Shown: one piece after another, positions 1-8,131 of the stretch
Numbering within the stretch: the stretch's first letter is position 1
Layout: each line of letters begins with the position of its first letter
Assembly: GCF_902859875.1 (NCBI RefSeq)
Contig: NZ_CADIKF010000010.1
Span: 1 to 64,000, forward strand
DNA length: 64,000 nt
Direction of reading: 5' to 3'
From: Paraburkholderia solisilvae
GTDB lineage: Bacteria; Pseudomonadota; Gammaproteobacteria; Burkholderiales; Burkholderiaceae
Position numbers and translations under genes: made by a program
The notes under the pieces: model-generated
Databases searched by the model: none
Seen by the model: the letters and a program-made list of their open reading frames with translations, nothing else
Told to the model about the DNA's origin: nothing

Positions 1-1
1 G

Positions 2-1330
2 GCCGCTGCAGCGTCGGCGCCGGCCGCGGATGCAACCGCGAGCGCTCCGGCTGACGCGTCGGCCGCCGCCGCACCGGCTGCGCCGACCGCGCCGTTCTCG
101 GTCGATTCGTCGAAGATCAGCGCCGGCGACACCGCGTGGATGCTCACGTCTACCGCGCTCGTGCTGTTCATGACGATTCCGGGCCTCGCGCTTTTCTACG
201 CCGGCATGGTCCGCAAGAAGAACGTGCTCGCGACCGTGATGCAGAGTTTCGCGATCACCTGCGTCGTGACGGTGGTCTGGACGGTGGTCGGCTACAGCCT
301 CGCGTTCACGCCGGGCAACTCGTTCATCGGCGGCTTCTCGCGGGTGTTCCTGTCGGGCATGAACTACATCAAGACCGACAAGGCCACCACGCTGACCGTG
401 AGCCACCTCGCGACGACGATTCCCGAAACGGTCTACTTCTGCTTCCAGCTGACTTTCGCGATCATCACGCCGGCGCTTATCACCGGTGCGTTCGCGGACC
501 GGATGAAGTTCTCGTCGATGCTGGTCTTCATGACGCTGTGGTCGATCCTCGTCTACTCGCCGATCGCGCACATGGTGTGGGAGCCGACCGGCTGGCTGGC
601 TAGCGCGGGCATCCTCGACTTCGCGGGCGGCACGGTGGTGCACATCAACGCGGGTATCGCGGCGCTCGTCTGCGCGCTGGTGCTCGGCAAGCGCACCGGC
701 TACGGCAAGGACGTGATGGCGCCGCACAACCTCGTGCTGACGATGATCGGCGGCTCGATGCTGTGGGTCGGCTGGTTCGGCTTCAATGCGGGCTCGGCGG
801 TTGCCGCCGACGGCCGTGCCGGCTTCGCGATGCTGACCACGCAAATCGCGACCGCGATGGCCGCGCTCGGCTGGATGTTCGCCGAATGGATCGCGAAGGG
901 TAAGCCGTCGGTGCTCGGCATCGTGTCGGGCGCAGTGGCCGGTCTGGTGGCGATTACGCCGGCATCGGGCTTCGTCGGTGTGGCCGGTGCGCTGATCATC
1001 GGCCTGCTGGCCGGCGTGATCTGCTTCTGGTCCGCCACGTGGCTCAAGCACAAGCTCGGCTACGACGATTCGCTCGATGCGTTCGGCGTGCACTGCGTCG
1101 GCGGTATCGTCGGCGCGATCCTGACCGGCGTGTTCGCGGTCAAGGACATCAGCGGCCTCGATGCGAGCGTGCTGCTGCAGGCGAAGGGCGTGTTGACGAC
1201 CATCGTCTACAGCGGTGTGGTCAGCTTTATCCTGCTGAAGGTGATCGACATGGTCATGGGCCTGCGCGTGACGGAAGAAGAAGAGCGCGAAGGTCTCGAT
1301 GTGATTCTGCACGGCGAACACGTCGAGTAA
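2..1330 (+). CDS. amtB: Ammonium transporter AmtB, 5' end outside the window
   Basis: Inner-membrane ammonium channel of the Amt/Mep/Rh family. The reading frame is already open at base 2, so the start lies upstream. The first ~45 visible codons form an Ala/Pro-rich linker that leads into GDTAWML, the usual beginning of the first core helix. Family signatures visible are the FYAGMVRKKN segment, the GG-T-VHINAG stretch with a pore histidine, and the FGVHCVGGIVGAILTG segment with a second one. About ten hydrophobic segments follow one another. The cytoplasmic tail (VTEEEEREGLD) is the region that meets the GlnK regulator in the family. The gene usually follows glnK, which would lie just outside. 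A clear terminator follows. The family call is firm; the full N-terminus cannot be seen. Confidence 0.96.
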   Translation, partial: AAAASAPAADATASAPADASAAAAPAAPTAPFSVDSSKISAGDTAWMLTSTALVLFMTIPGLALFYAGMVRKKNVLATVMQSFAITCVVTVVWTVVGYSLAFTPGNSFIGGFSRVFLSGMNYIKTDKATTLTVSHLATTIPETVYFCFQLTFAIITPALITGAFADRMKFSSMLVFMTLWSILVYSPIAHMVWEPTGWLASAGILDFAGGTVVHINAGIAALVCALVLGKRTGYGKDVMAPHNLVLTMIGGSMLWVGWFGFNAGSAVAADGRAGFAMLTTQIATAMAALGWMFAEWIAKGKPSVLGIVSGAVAGLVAITPASGFVGVAGALIIGLLAGVICFWSATWLKHKLGYDDSLDAFGVHCVGGIVGAILTGVFAVKDISGLDASVLLQAKGVLTTIVYSGVVSFILLKVIDMVMGLRVTEEEEREGLDVILHGEHVE

Positions 1331-1379
1331 TGACCCTATCGGTCTGACAAGTATCGGTTTTGGTAGCGCAGCGACTTCA

Positions 1380-1403
1380 GCCCGCCTCACGGCGGGCTTT
1401 TTT
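1380..1403 (+). terminator. Rho-independent terminator after amtB
   Basis: A seven-pair stem (gcccgcc / ggcgggc) with a 4-nt loop is followed by six T. It sits about 50 bases after the amtB stop and separates amtB from gshA. Confidence 0.85.
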
Positions 1404-1554
1404 CTTCCCGCGCTATCTCGTAAACAGCGGATTTTGCTCGATTTTTCAGAGGTTAGGAGAATAGACCTGCGCGCACCTTGCGATTGGAGAAAGCGTCCCC
1501 AGATGGGCAAAGCGTTTGCTCTACAATCTTCCTTCTCCAGTCTGCGAGTGATCA

Positions 1555-2844
1555 ATGGTTCCGCATCTTGTTACGGCGTTAAATGGTCCGCTGCTCGACC
1601 TCGAACGGAAGATCCTCGACGCGACACCGGCTATCGAGCGCTGGTTCCGGCTCGAATGGCAGGAGCACACGCCGCCGTTCTACTGTTCGGTCGATCTGCG
1701 CAATGCCGGCTTCAAGCTTGCGCCTGTCGATGCGAACCTTTTTCCGGGCGCGTTCAATAATCTGCCGGTCGAAGTGTTGCCGCTTGCGGTGCAGGCCGCG
1801 ATGGCGTCGATCGAAAAGATCTGCCCGGACGCGAAAAACCTGCTCGTCATTCCTGAGCGCCACACGCGCAACGCGTTCTACCTCGAAAACGTCGCCCGCC
1901 TCGCGACCATCATGCGTCAGGCGGGTCTGAACGTTCGCTTCGGCACGCTCGACGAGTCGATCGGCGGTCCGGTCACCATCCCGCTGTCCGATGGCCAGAA
2001 AATCGTGCTCGAACCGCTCGAGCGCTCGCAGCGCCGGCTCGGCCTGAAGAACTTCGATCCGTGCTCGATCCTGATCAACAACGACCTGTCGGGTGGCATT
2101 CCGCCGGTGCTCGAGAATCTGCACGAGCAGTATCTGCTGCCGCCGCTGCACGCGGGCTGGGCGGTGCGCCGCAAGTCGACGCACTTCTCGTGTTACGACG
2201 AGGTCGCGAAGAAATTCTCGAAGATGGTCGAGATCGATCCGTGGATGATCAATCCGTATTACGCCCACGTCGAAGGCGTCGATTTCGAAGCGCGCACCGG
2301 TGAAGCGGCGCTCGCGGATGCGATCGACGGCGTGCTGAAGAAGATCGCGAAGAAGTATCGCGAGTACGGCATCTCGGAGAAGCCGTACGTCGTGATCAAG
2401 TCGGACGCGGGCACCTACGGCATGGGCGTGATGACCGTGCACGACGCGTCCGAAGTGGCCGCGCTGACGAGGCGCGAACGCACGAAGATGGCGACCACGA
2501 AAGAAGGCCTCGAAGTGCACGACATGCTCGTGCAGGAAGGCGTCTATACGTTCGAGCGAATCGGCGACGAAGTCGCGGAGCCGGTCGTGTACATGATCGA
2601 CCGTTACGTCGTCGGCGGTTTCTATCGCGCGCACGGCAGCCGCGAACGCGATCAGAACCTGAACGCGCCCGGCATGCACTTCGTGCCGCTCGGCTTCGAG
2701 CACACCGCGCTGCCCGATGCGCATGCGAAACCCGGCGCCGCGCCGCCGAACCGGTTTTACATGTATGGTGTCGTGGCGCGGCTGGGCCTGCTCGCCGCGT
2801 CGCTGGAACTCGAGCGGACCGATCCGGAAGCGATCCAGGTCTGA
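1555..2844 (+). CDS. gshA: Glutamate-cysteine ligase, proteobacterial GshA type
   Basis: First enzyme of glutathione synthesis, joining glutamate and cysteine with ATP in the cytosol. The 429-residue product matches the length and sequence style of the Acidithiobacillus-like glutamate-cysteine ligase family that Burkholderiales use in place of the enterobacterial GshA. Recognisable stretches are PAIERWFRLEW near the start, KSDAGTYGMGVMT in the middle and the VYMIDRYVVGGFYR block near the C-terminus. The ATG start opens directly into conserved family sequence. The glutathione synthetase gene follows after 69 bases in the same direction, so the two steps are probably co-transcribed. Confidence 0.93.
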   Translation: MVPHLVTALNGPLLDLERKILDATPAIERWFRLEWQEHTPPFYCSVDLRNAGFKLAPVDANLFPGAFNNLPVEVLPLAVQAAMASIEKICPDAKNLLVIPERHTRNAFYLENVARLATIMRQAGLNVRFGTLDESIGGPVTIPLSDGQKIVLEPLERSQRRLGLKNFDPCSILINNDLSGGIPPVLENLHEQYLLPPLHAGWAVRRKSTHFSCYDEVAKKFSKMVEIDPWMINPYYAHVEGVDFEARTGEAALADAIDGVLKKIAKKYREYGISEKPYVVIKSDAGTYGMGVMTVHDASEVAALTRRERTKMATTKEGLEVHDMLVQEGVYTFERIGDEVAEPVVYMIDRYVVGGFYRAHGSRERDQNLNAPGMHFVPLGFEHTALPDAHAKPGAAPPNRFYMYGVVARLGLLAASLELERTDPEAIQV

Positions 2845-2913
2845 CGCGTTGCGGCGGTCGAACCGTGTGATGTAACGCTCAACGCGAGCCCTCGAGGGCT
2901 CATCAGGTCACTC

Positions 2914-3870
2914 ATGGACATTCTTTTTATTGCCGACCCGCTTGCCCGCTTCAAGATCTACAAGGACACGACCTACGCGATGATGGCCGAAGCGGCGCGC
3001 CGCGGCCACACGCTGTACACGTGCGAGCCGCAGCATCTCGCGTGGACGGGCGGGGCGGTCGAAGCGAACGTGCAGCGCTTCCAGATTGTCGGCGACGAAG
3101 CGGATAGTCACCGCGAGCCGTGGTTCGCCGCGCAGGAAGCCGCACCGCGCGCGCTGACGAGCTTCGGCGCGGTGCTGATGCGCAAGGACCCGCCATTCGA
3201 CATGGAATACGTGACGTCGACGTGGCTGCTCGAACTCGCGGAACGTGCCGGCGCGCGCGTCTTCAACAAGCCGCAGGCCATTCGCGACCATTCGGAAAAA
3301 CTCGCGATCGGCGAGTTCCCGCAGTTCGTCGCGCCGACGCTCGTCACGCGCGATCCGGCGCGCCTGCGCACGTTCCACGCCGAGCACGGCGACGTGATCC
3401 TGAAGCCGCTCGACGGCATGGGCGGCATGGGTGTGTTTCGCGTGAAGCCCGACGGCATGAACCTCGGTTCGATCGTCGAGATGCTGAGCCACGACGGCGC
3501 GCGCACTGTGATGGCGCAGAAGTTCATCCCCGAGATCAAGGATGGCGACAAGCGCATTCTGCTGATCGGCGGCGAGGCCGTACCGTATTCGCTTGCGCGC
3601 ATTCCGCAGGGCAACGAGGTGCGCGGCAATCTGGCCGCCGGTGGTCTCGGCGTCGCGCGGCCGCTCACGCCGCGCGACCGTGAGATCGCCAGCACGCTCG
3701 GGCCGGTGCTGGCCGCACGCGGCCTGCTGCTGGTCGGCCTCGACGCGATCGGCGACTGGCTGACCGAAGTCAACGTGACGAGCCCGACGTGCTTCCGCGA
3801 GATCATGGATCAGACCGGCTTTGATGTGGCCGGCATGTTCGTCGACGCGCTGGAGCGCGCGGTCGGCTAG
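2914..3870 (+). CDS. gshB: Glutathione synthetase
   Basis: ATP-grasp enzyme that adds glycine to gamma-glutamylcysteine. The 318 residues are standard for bacterial GshB. Visible family features are the N-terminal MDILFIADPL strand, the KDPPFDMEY loop, the glycine-rich DGMGGMGVFR nucleotide-binding loop at about residues 167-177, and the C-terminal VNVTSPTCFREI segment with metal- and substrate-binding residues. It lies downstream of gshA and completes the pathway. The start ATG is preceded by a weak AGGT-type ribosome site. No terminator is evident straight after it. Confidence 0.97.
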   Translation: MDILFIADPLARFKIYKDTTYAMMAEAARRGHTLYTCEPQHLAWTGGAVEANVQRFQIVGDEADSHREPWFAAQEAAPRALTSFGAVLMRKDPPFDMEYVTSTWLLELAERAGARVFNKPQAIRDHSEKLAIGEFPQFVAPTLVTRDPARLRTFHAEHGDVILKPLDGMGGMGVFRVKPDGMNLGSIVEMLSHDGARTVMAQKFIPEIKDGDKRILLIGGEAVPYSLARIPQGNEVRGNLAAGGLGVARPLTPRDREIASTLGPVLAARGLLLVGLDAIGDWLTEVNVTSPTCFREIMDQTGFDVAGMFVDALERAVG

Positions 3871-4219
3871 ACGCCGTGCGGACGGCCGCGCGGGCGGTTG
3901 CCGTGGCAGGCGCAGGCCCGTGCGGCCGATTCGGTCGCGCTCGACGTGTGTCCCGGCGCCAGCGCGAATCGCCGGAAGGCGCGAAAATGACGCTGTTACA
4001 ATGCCCGCTCGCGCTTGGGTCTGTGTTTGGCTCGCGTTCCCCGCAAGCGTTCCGGCCCTTTCGAGGCAGGTGGGCAATCCCGGTCAGGACGTGCGCCGCG
4101 AGCACACGCCCGGCCCGGCAAGCCCGTGGGCTTTCCGGGCAAATGTGCCGCGCGCCTCGCGCGTCATCCGACGCCGGGCGAGGCCACGATAGCGGGTCGT
4201 TTTTTGCAGCAAGGCTGAC
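3871..4219. other. Intergenic gap gshB to PTS IIA
   Basis: This 349-base gap holds no convincing gene. A TACAAT hexamer near 4004 could be a -10 box. An imperfect inverted repeat (cccggcaagccc / gggctttccggg, about 4114-4139, one mismatch) lies in the middle without a T-run behind it. A six-T run sits about 15 bases before the next gene. The gap could contain the PTS promoter, but nothing is decisive. Confidence 0.4.
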
Positions 4220-4708
4220 ATGGCAGGCATTCTGATCATTGCGCACGCTCCGTTCGCCACCGCGCTACGCGAGTGTGTCGCGCACATTTACGGCGGCTTG
4301 CCCGCCCGTATCGGCGTAATCGACGTGACGGCCGATTGCGATCCCGTGGAGATCGTCGCGCTCGCACATCAGGAAATCGAGCGTCTGAAGGAAGAGAACG
4401 GCGCGCTTGTGATGACCGACATGTTCGGCGCGACGCCGTCGAACATCGCGGGCCGGCTCGCGACGCTGCCGGACGTGCGGGTGGTGACGGGCGTCAATCT
4501 GCCGATGCTGGTGCGCGCGGTGTGCTACCGTGCTACGCCGCTCGATACACTCGTCGATAAAGCGCTTGCGGGCGCAACCAAAGGCATTCATACGATCGGC
4601 CCGTCGACGCCGCCGCCCGTCGCGCCGATTGCGAGCGACGCGGACTGCATCCCCGCGCTGCCGCCGGACAGCGCGCTCGACGCGAGCGGCAAGGTGGACG
4701 GGCGATAG
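4220..4708 (+). CDS. PTS mannose/fructose-family IIA protein
   Basis: Single-domain phosphotransfer protein of the mannose (EIIA-Man) family, 162 residues. The N-terminal strand ends in LIIAHAPFA, where His9 sits at the family's phosphorylated position, and MTDMFGATPSN is the matching second motif. It is followed by HPr after 81 bases and by enzyme I, with no IIB, IIC or IID genes nearby. This is the arrangement known from many betaproteobacteria, where the relay is thought to be regulatory. The last 35 residues are low-complexity Pro/Ala-rich. The family call is firm; the regulated target is unknown. Confidence 0.93.
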   Translation: MAGILIIAHAPFATALRECVAHIYGGLPARIGVIDVTADCDPVEIVALAHQEIERLKEENGALVMTDMFGATPSNIAGRLATLPDVRVVTGVNLPMLVRAVCYRATPLDTLVDKALAGATKGIHTIGPSTPPPVAPIASDADCIPALPPDSALDASGKVDGR

Positions 4709-4789
4709 GCATGGCCTGCCCGCATCGGCTGATGCCGCGCTCGAGCCGGCAACATCAACAACTTTAACCACCGCTCTTCGGATCATCAG

Positions 4790-5059
4790 ATGCTGCAACA
4801 GGAAACGACAATCGTGAACAAGCTCGGACTGCACGCGCGCGCGTCGGCCAAGCTCACGCAACTGGCCGCGAACTTCCAGTGCGAGATCTGGATGAGCCGC
4901 AACGGCCGGCGCATCAACGCGAAGAGCATCATGGGCGTGATGATGCTCGCGGCCGGCATCGGCAGCACGGTGCTGATCGAAACCGAAGGCGGTGACGAAA
5001 AAGAAGCGATGGACGCGCTGTTGAAGCTGATCGCGGATAAATTCGGCGAAGGACAATAG
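4790..5059 (+). CDS. ptsH: Phosphocarrier protein HPr
   Basis: Small cytosolic phosphocarrier between enzyme I and IIA proteins. His15 in the GLHARAS motif is the catalytic phospho-acceptor. Ser46 in KSIMGVM matches the regulatory serine modified by HPr kinase/phosphatase in organisms that have it. The 89 residues are normal for the family. The gene lies between the mannose-type IIA and enzyme I genes. A hairpin follows 30 bases after the stop. Confidence 0.97.
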   Translation: MLQQETTIVNKLGLHARASAKLTQLAANFQCEIWMSRNGRRINAKSIMGVMMLAAGIGSTVLIETEGGDEKEAMDALLKLIADKFGEGQ

Positions 5060-5089
5060 CGCGATGCGGCGTTGTGCCCGATGTGAAAA

Positions 5090-5121
5090 AACGCCGCGGT
5101 GATGCCGCGGCGTTCTGTTTT
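5090..5121 (+). terminator. Hairpin terminator after ptsH
   Basis: A ten-pair stem (aacgccgcgg / ccgcggcgtt) with a 5-nt loop is followed by ctgtttt. It lies between ptsH and ptsI, so it may reduce read-through into enzyme I. A TATAAT hexamer at 5285-5290 suggests that ptsI also has its own promoter. Confidence 0.7.
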
Positions 5122-5355
5122 CGGACGCAACCGCCGCGCAAGCGGATCGCCTTGGGTGACAGGATTGCGGCAGTGATCGGCGCGGATCGCCTGCCGTTGG
5201 CCGCACGGTTTTTCGCGGCATTGTTGCGTTCCATGCGATAGCTTTTCTGCTGCAGCGCACAGCACGCGGAGATGCTGCGGAATCTATAATCGTGGGCGGG
5301 GTCTGAGAGCACTGCAGCGGTTTGCCGCGGCATCACACAACTAGAGGAGGTGCGC

Positions 5356-7110
5356 GTGTCGTTCACGCTGCATGGAATTCCCGTATCACGCGGTATCGCC
5401 ATCGGGCGGGCCTATCTGATCGCCCCGGCCGCACTCGACGTCGATCACTATCTGATCGAACCCGCCGAAATCGAAGGCGAGGTCGAACGCTTTCGCACCG
5501 CCCAGGTTGTCGTCACTCAGGAACTCGATGCGTTGCGCGCCGATCTGTCGGCCGATGCGCCGAGCGAAATGAGCGCGTTTATCGACGTCCACTCGATGAT
5601 CCTGAACGACCCGATGCTGGTCCAGGAAACGATCGATCTGATTCGCACGCGCCGCTACAACGTCGAATGGGCGCTCACTGAGCAGCTCGAGCGCCTGTCG
5701 CGTCATTTCGACGAAGTCGACGACGAATACCTGCGCGAGCGCAAGGCCGATATCGAACAGGTGGTCGAGCGCGTCCTGAAGGCGCTGGCCGGCGCTTCGG
5801 TGAACCTCGCGCACAGCGTGCATGGCGCATGCGACGAGATGATCGTCGTCGCGCACGACATTGCGCCCGCCGACATGATGCAGTTCAAGACGCAGACGTT
5901 TCAGGGCTTCGTCACCGATCTCGGCGGCCGCACGTCGCATACGGCGATCGTCGCGCGCAGCCTCGGCATTCCGGCCGCGGTCGGCGTCCAGCAGGCGAGC
6001 ACGCTGATTCGCCAGGACGATCTGATCATCGTCGACGGCGATAACGGCGTGGTGATCGTCGACCCTGCACCGATCGTCCTCGAAGAATATTCATACCGGC
6101 AAAGCGAGAAGGCGCTCGAGCAGCGCAAGCTGCAGCGGCTCAAGTTCTCGCCGACCAAGACGCTGTGCGGCACGCATATCGAGCTATGCGCGAACATCGA
6201 GTTGCCGGATGACGCGCGCGCGGCGGTCGACGCCGGCGCGACCGGTGTCGGCCTGTTTCGCACCGAGTTCCTGTTCATGAACCAGAAGGACGGCCGGCTG
6301 CCCGAAGAGGAAGAGCAGTTCGACGCGTATCGCCGCGCGGTCGAGCTGATGAACGGGATGCCGGTGACGATTCGCACGATCGACGTCGGCGCGGACAAAC
6401 CGCTCGATTCGATCGGCAGCACCGGCGACGGGTATGAGACCGCGCCGAACCCCGCGCTCGGGTTGCGCGCGATCCGCTGGAGTCTGTCCGAGCCGCAGAT
6501 GTTCCTCACGCAGTTGCGCGCGATTCTGCGCGCGTCGGCGTTCGGCAATGTGAAGATTCTGATTCCGATGCTCGCGCACGCGCAGGAAATCGATCAGACG
6601 CTCGATCTGATTCGCGAAGCGAAGCATCAGCTCGACGACGCAGGCCTTGCGTACGATCCGACCGTGCAGGTCGGCGCGATGATCGAGATTCCCGCGGCGG
6701 CGATCGCGCTGCCGCTCTTTCTGAAGCGGCTCGACTTCCTGTCGATCGGCACGAACGACCTGATCCAGTACACGCTCGCGATCGACCGCGCCGACAACGC
6801 GGTGGCGCATTTGTACGATCCGCTGCATCCGGCCGTGCTGCATCTGATCGCATTCACGCTGCGCGAGGCGAAGCGGGCCGGCGTGCCGGTCTCGGTATGC
6901 GGTGAGATGGCCGGCGACCCGGCGTTGACGCGCCTCTTCCTCGGCATGGGACTCACCGAGTTCTCGATGCATCCGAGCCAGTTGCTGCTCGTGAAGCAGG
7001 AAATTCTTCGCTCGAACATGAAGTCGCTGGAGAAGCCGGTTGCCGACGTGCTCGCGTCGTTCGAGCCGGGCGAACTGGAAGCGGCGCTCAAGCGCGTCAA
7101 GCAGGCCTGA
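5356..7110 (+). CDS. ptsI: PTS enzyme I (phosphoenolpyruvate-protein phosphotransferase)
   Basis: Takes phosphate from phosphoenolpyruvate and passes it to HPr. The active-site histidine lies in GGRTSHTAIVAR at about residue 195. The C-terminal PEP-binding barrel shows LFRTEFLFM, DVGADKP, the SIGTNDLIQYTLAIDR signature and VCGEMAGDP. An AGGAGG ribosome site at 5345-5350 places the GTG at 5356 at ideal spacing; the in-frame GTG at 5350 overlaps that site and is unlikely. The product is 584 residues. The gene closes the IIA-HPr-EI relay and may also be transcribed from its own promoter (TATAAT at 5285-5290). Confidence 0.96.
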   Translation: MSFTLHGIPVSRGIAIGRAYLIAPAALDVDHYLIEPAEIEGEVERFRTAQVVVTQELDALRADLSADAPSEMSAFIDVHSMILNDPMLVQETIDLIRTRRYNVEWALTEQLERLSRHFDEVDDEYLRERKADIEQVVERVLKALAGASVNLAHSVHGACDEMIVVAHDIAPADMMQFKTQTFQGFVTDLGGRTSHTAIVARSLGIPAAVGVQQASTLIRQDDLIIVDGDNGVVIVDPAPIVLEEYSYRQSEKALEQRKLQRLKFSPTKTLCGTHIELCANIELPDDARAAVDAGATGVGLFRTEFLFMNQKDGRLPEEEEQFDAYRRAVELMNGMPVTIRTIDVGADKPLDSIGSTGDGYETAPNPALGLRAIRWSLSEPQMFLTQLRAILRASAFGNVKILIPMLAHAQEIDQTLDLIREAKHQLDDAGLAYDPTVQVGAMIEIPAAAIALPLFLKRLDFLSIGTNDLIQYTLAIDRADNAVAHLYDPLHPAVLHLIAFTLREAKRAGVPVSVCGEMAGDPALTRLFLGMGLTEFSMHPSQLLLVKQEILRSNMKSLEKPVADVLASFEPGELEAALKRVKQA

Positions 7111-7171
7111 GCGGGCGGGTTTCAGGCCGGATGGCCGGGTTGGAGTCGGCGCCAGCGGCGCGGGCATTCGC

Positions 7172-7945
7172 CTACGCGTGGCGCCCGCTCGCTGACTGAC
7201 GCTCAGCGCAGACCGCGCAATCCGGCTGCCGCGCGATGCGCATCGTGGTCCATTCCATGTGCAGCGAATCGAGCATCATCAGGCGGCCGACGAGCGGCGT
7301 GCCGACGCCCGCGATCACGCGCAGCGCCTCGGCCGCCTGCATCGCGCCGATGATGCCGACCGTCGGCGCGAACACGCCCATCGTCGAGCACGCGACTTCC
7401 TCGAACGGCTGGTCTTCCGGAAACACGCATGCGTAACACGGTGACGCATCGTCGCGGAAATCGAACGTGCTGATCTGACCGTCGAAGCGCAGCGCGGCGC
7501 CCGACACGAGCGGTACGCGGTGCGCGACGCACGCGCGATTGATCGCGTGGCGCGTCGCGAAGTTGTCGGTGCAGTCGAGCACCACGGTTGCGGACGGCAC
7601 CGTGCGGTCAAGCCATGCGTCGTCGACGCGCTCGGTGATCGCGTTGACCTTCACCTCGGGATTGAGCCGCGCGATCGTCTCGCGTCCCGATTCCACCTTG
7701 CGTTGGCCGACCGACGCGGTCACATGCAGAATCTGCCGCTGCAGGTTCGTCAGATCGACCGTGTCGGCGTCGACCAGCGTGAGCTGCCCGACGCCCGCGG
7801 CCGCCAGATACATCGCGGCCGGCGAGCCGAGCCCGCCCACGCCGACGACGATCGCATGCGCATCGAGAAAGCGCTGCTGCGCCTCGATGCCGAGCTCGTC
7901 GACGAGGATATGGCGGGAATAGCGGAGGAGTTGGTCGTCGTTCAT
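7172..7945 (-). CDS. moeB: E1-like adenylyltransferase, MoeB/ThiF/HesA family
   Basis: Activates the C-terminal glycine of a ubiquitin-like sulfur carrier (MoaD or ThiS) by adenylation, for molybdopterin or thiamin synthesis. The start is set at ATG 7945, giving MNDDQLLRYSRHIL, the standard family beginning. The nucleotide loop is VGVGGLGSP; DCTDNFATR and the catalytic-cysteine region CSTMGVFAP follow. Two cysteine pairs (CYAC and CAVC) suit the structural zinc site. The 257 residues match MoeB without a rhodanese domain. No moa or thi gene is adjacent, so the partner carrier is not shown by context. It lies downstream of the processing protease gene on the same strand. Confidence 0.88.
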   Translation of the reverse strand: MNDDQLLRYSRHILVDELGIEAQQRFLDAHAIVVGVGGLGSPAAMYLAAAGVGQLTLVDADTVDLTNLQRQILHVTASVGQRKVESGRETIARLNPEVKVNAITERVDDAWLDRTVPSATVVLDCTDNFATRHAINRACVAHRVPLVSGAALRFDGQISTFDFRDDASPCYACVFPEDQPFEEVACSTMGVFAPTVGIIGAMQAAEALRVIAGVGTPLVGRLMMLDSLHMEWTTMRIARQPDCAVCAERQSASGRHA

Positions 7946-8131
7946 GGCGGGGCGCGTTGCGTTACGGGCCGCCGTAGGCTTTTTGTGATTCAGGCAAATC
8001 TGCACGACGGCAGAGCAGGCGGCGGCGTTGCCCTTATTCTAGCCGCGCGCCGCAAAGGAGCTCGGCGCCTGATCAGGCAAGCGTGGCACGGGTCCTCGCG
8101 GCGTGCGGCCGCGAAGACCCGTGAGACGCCG

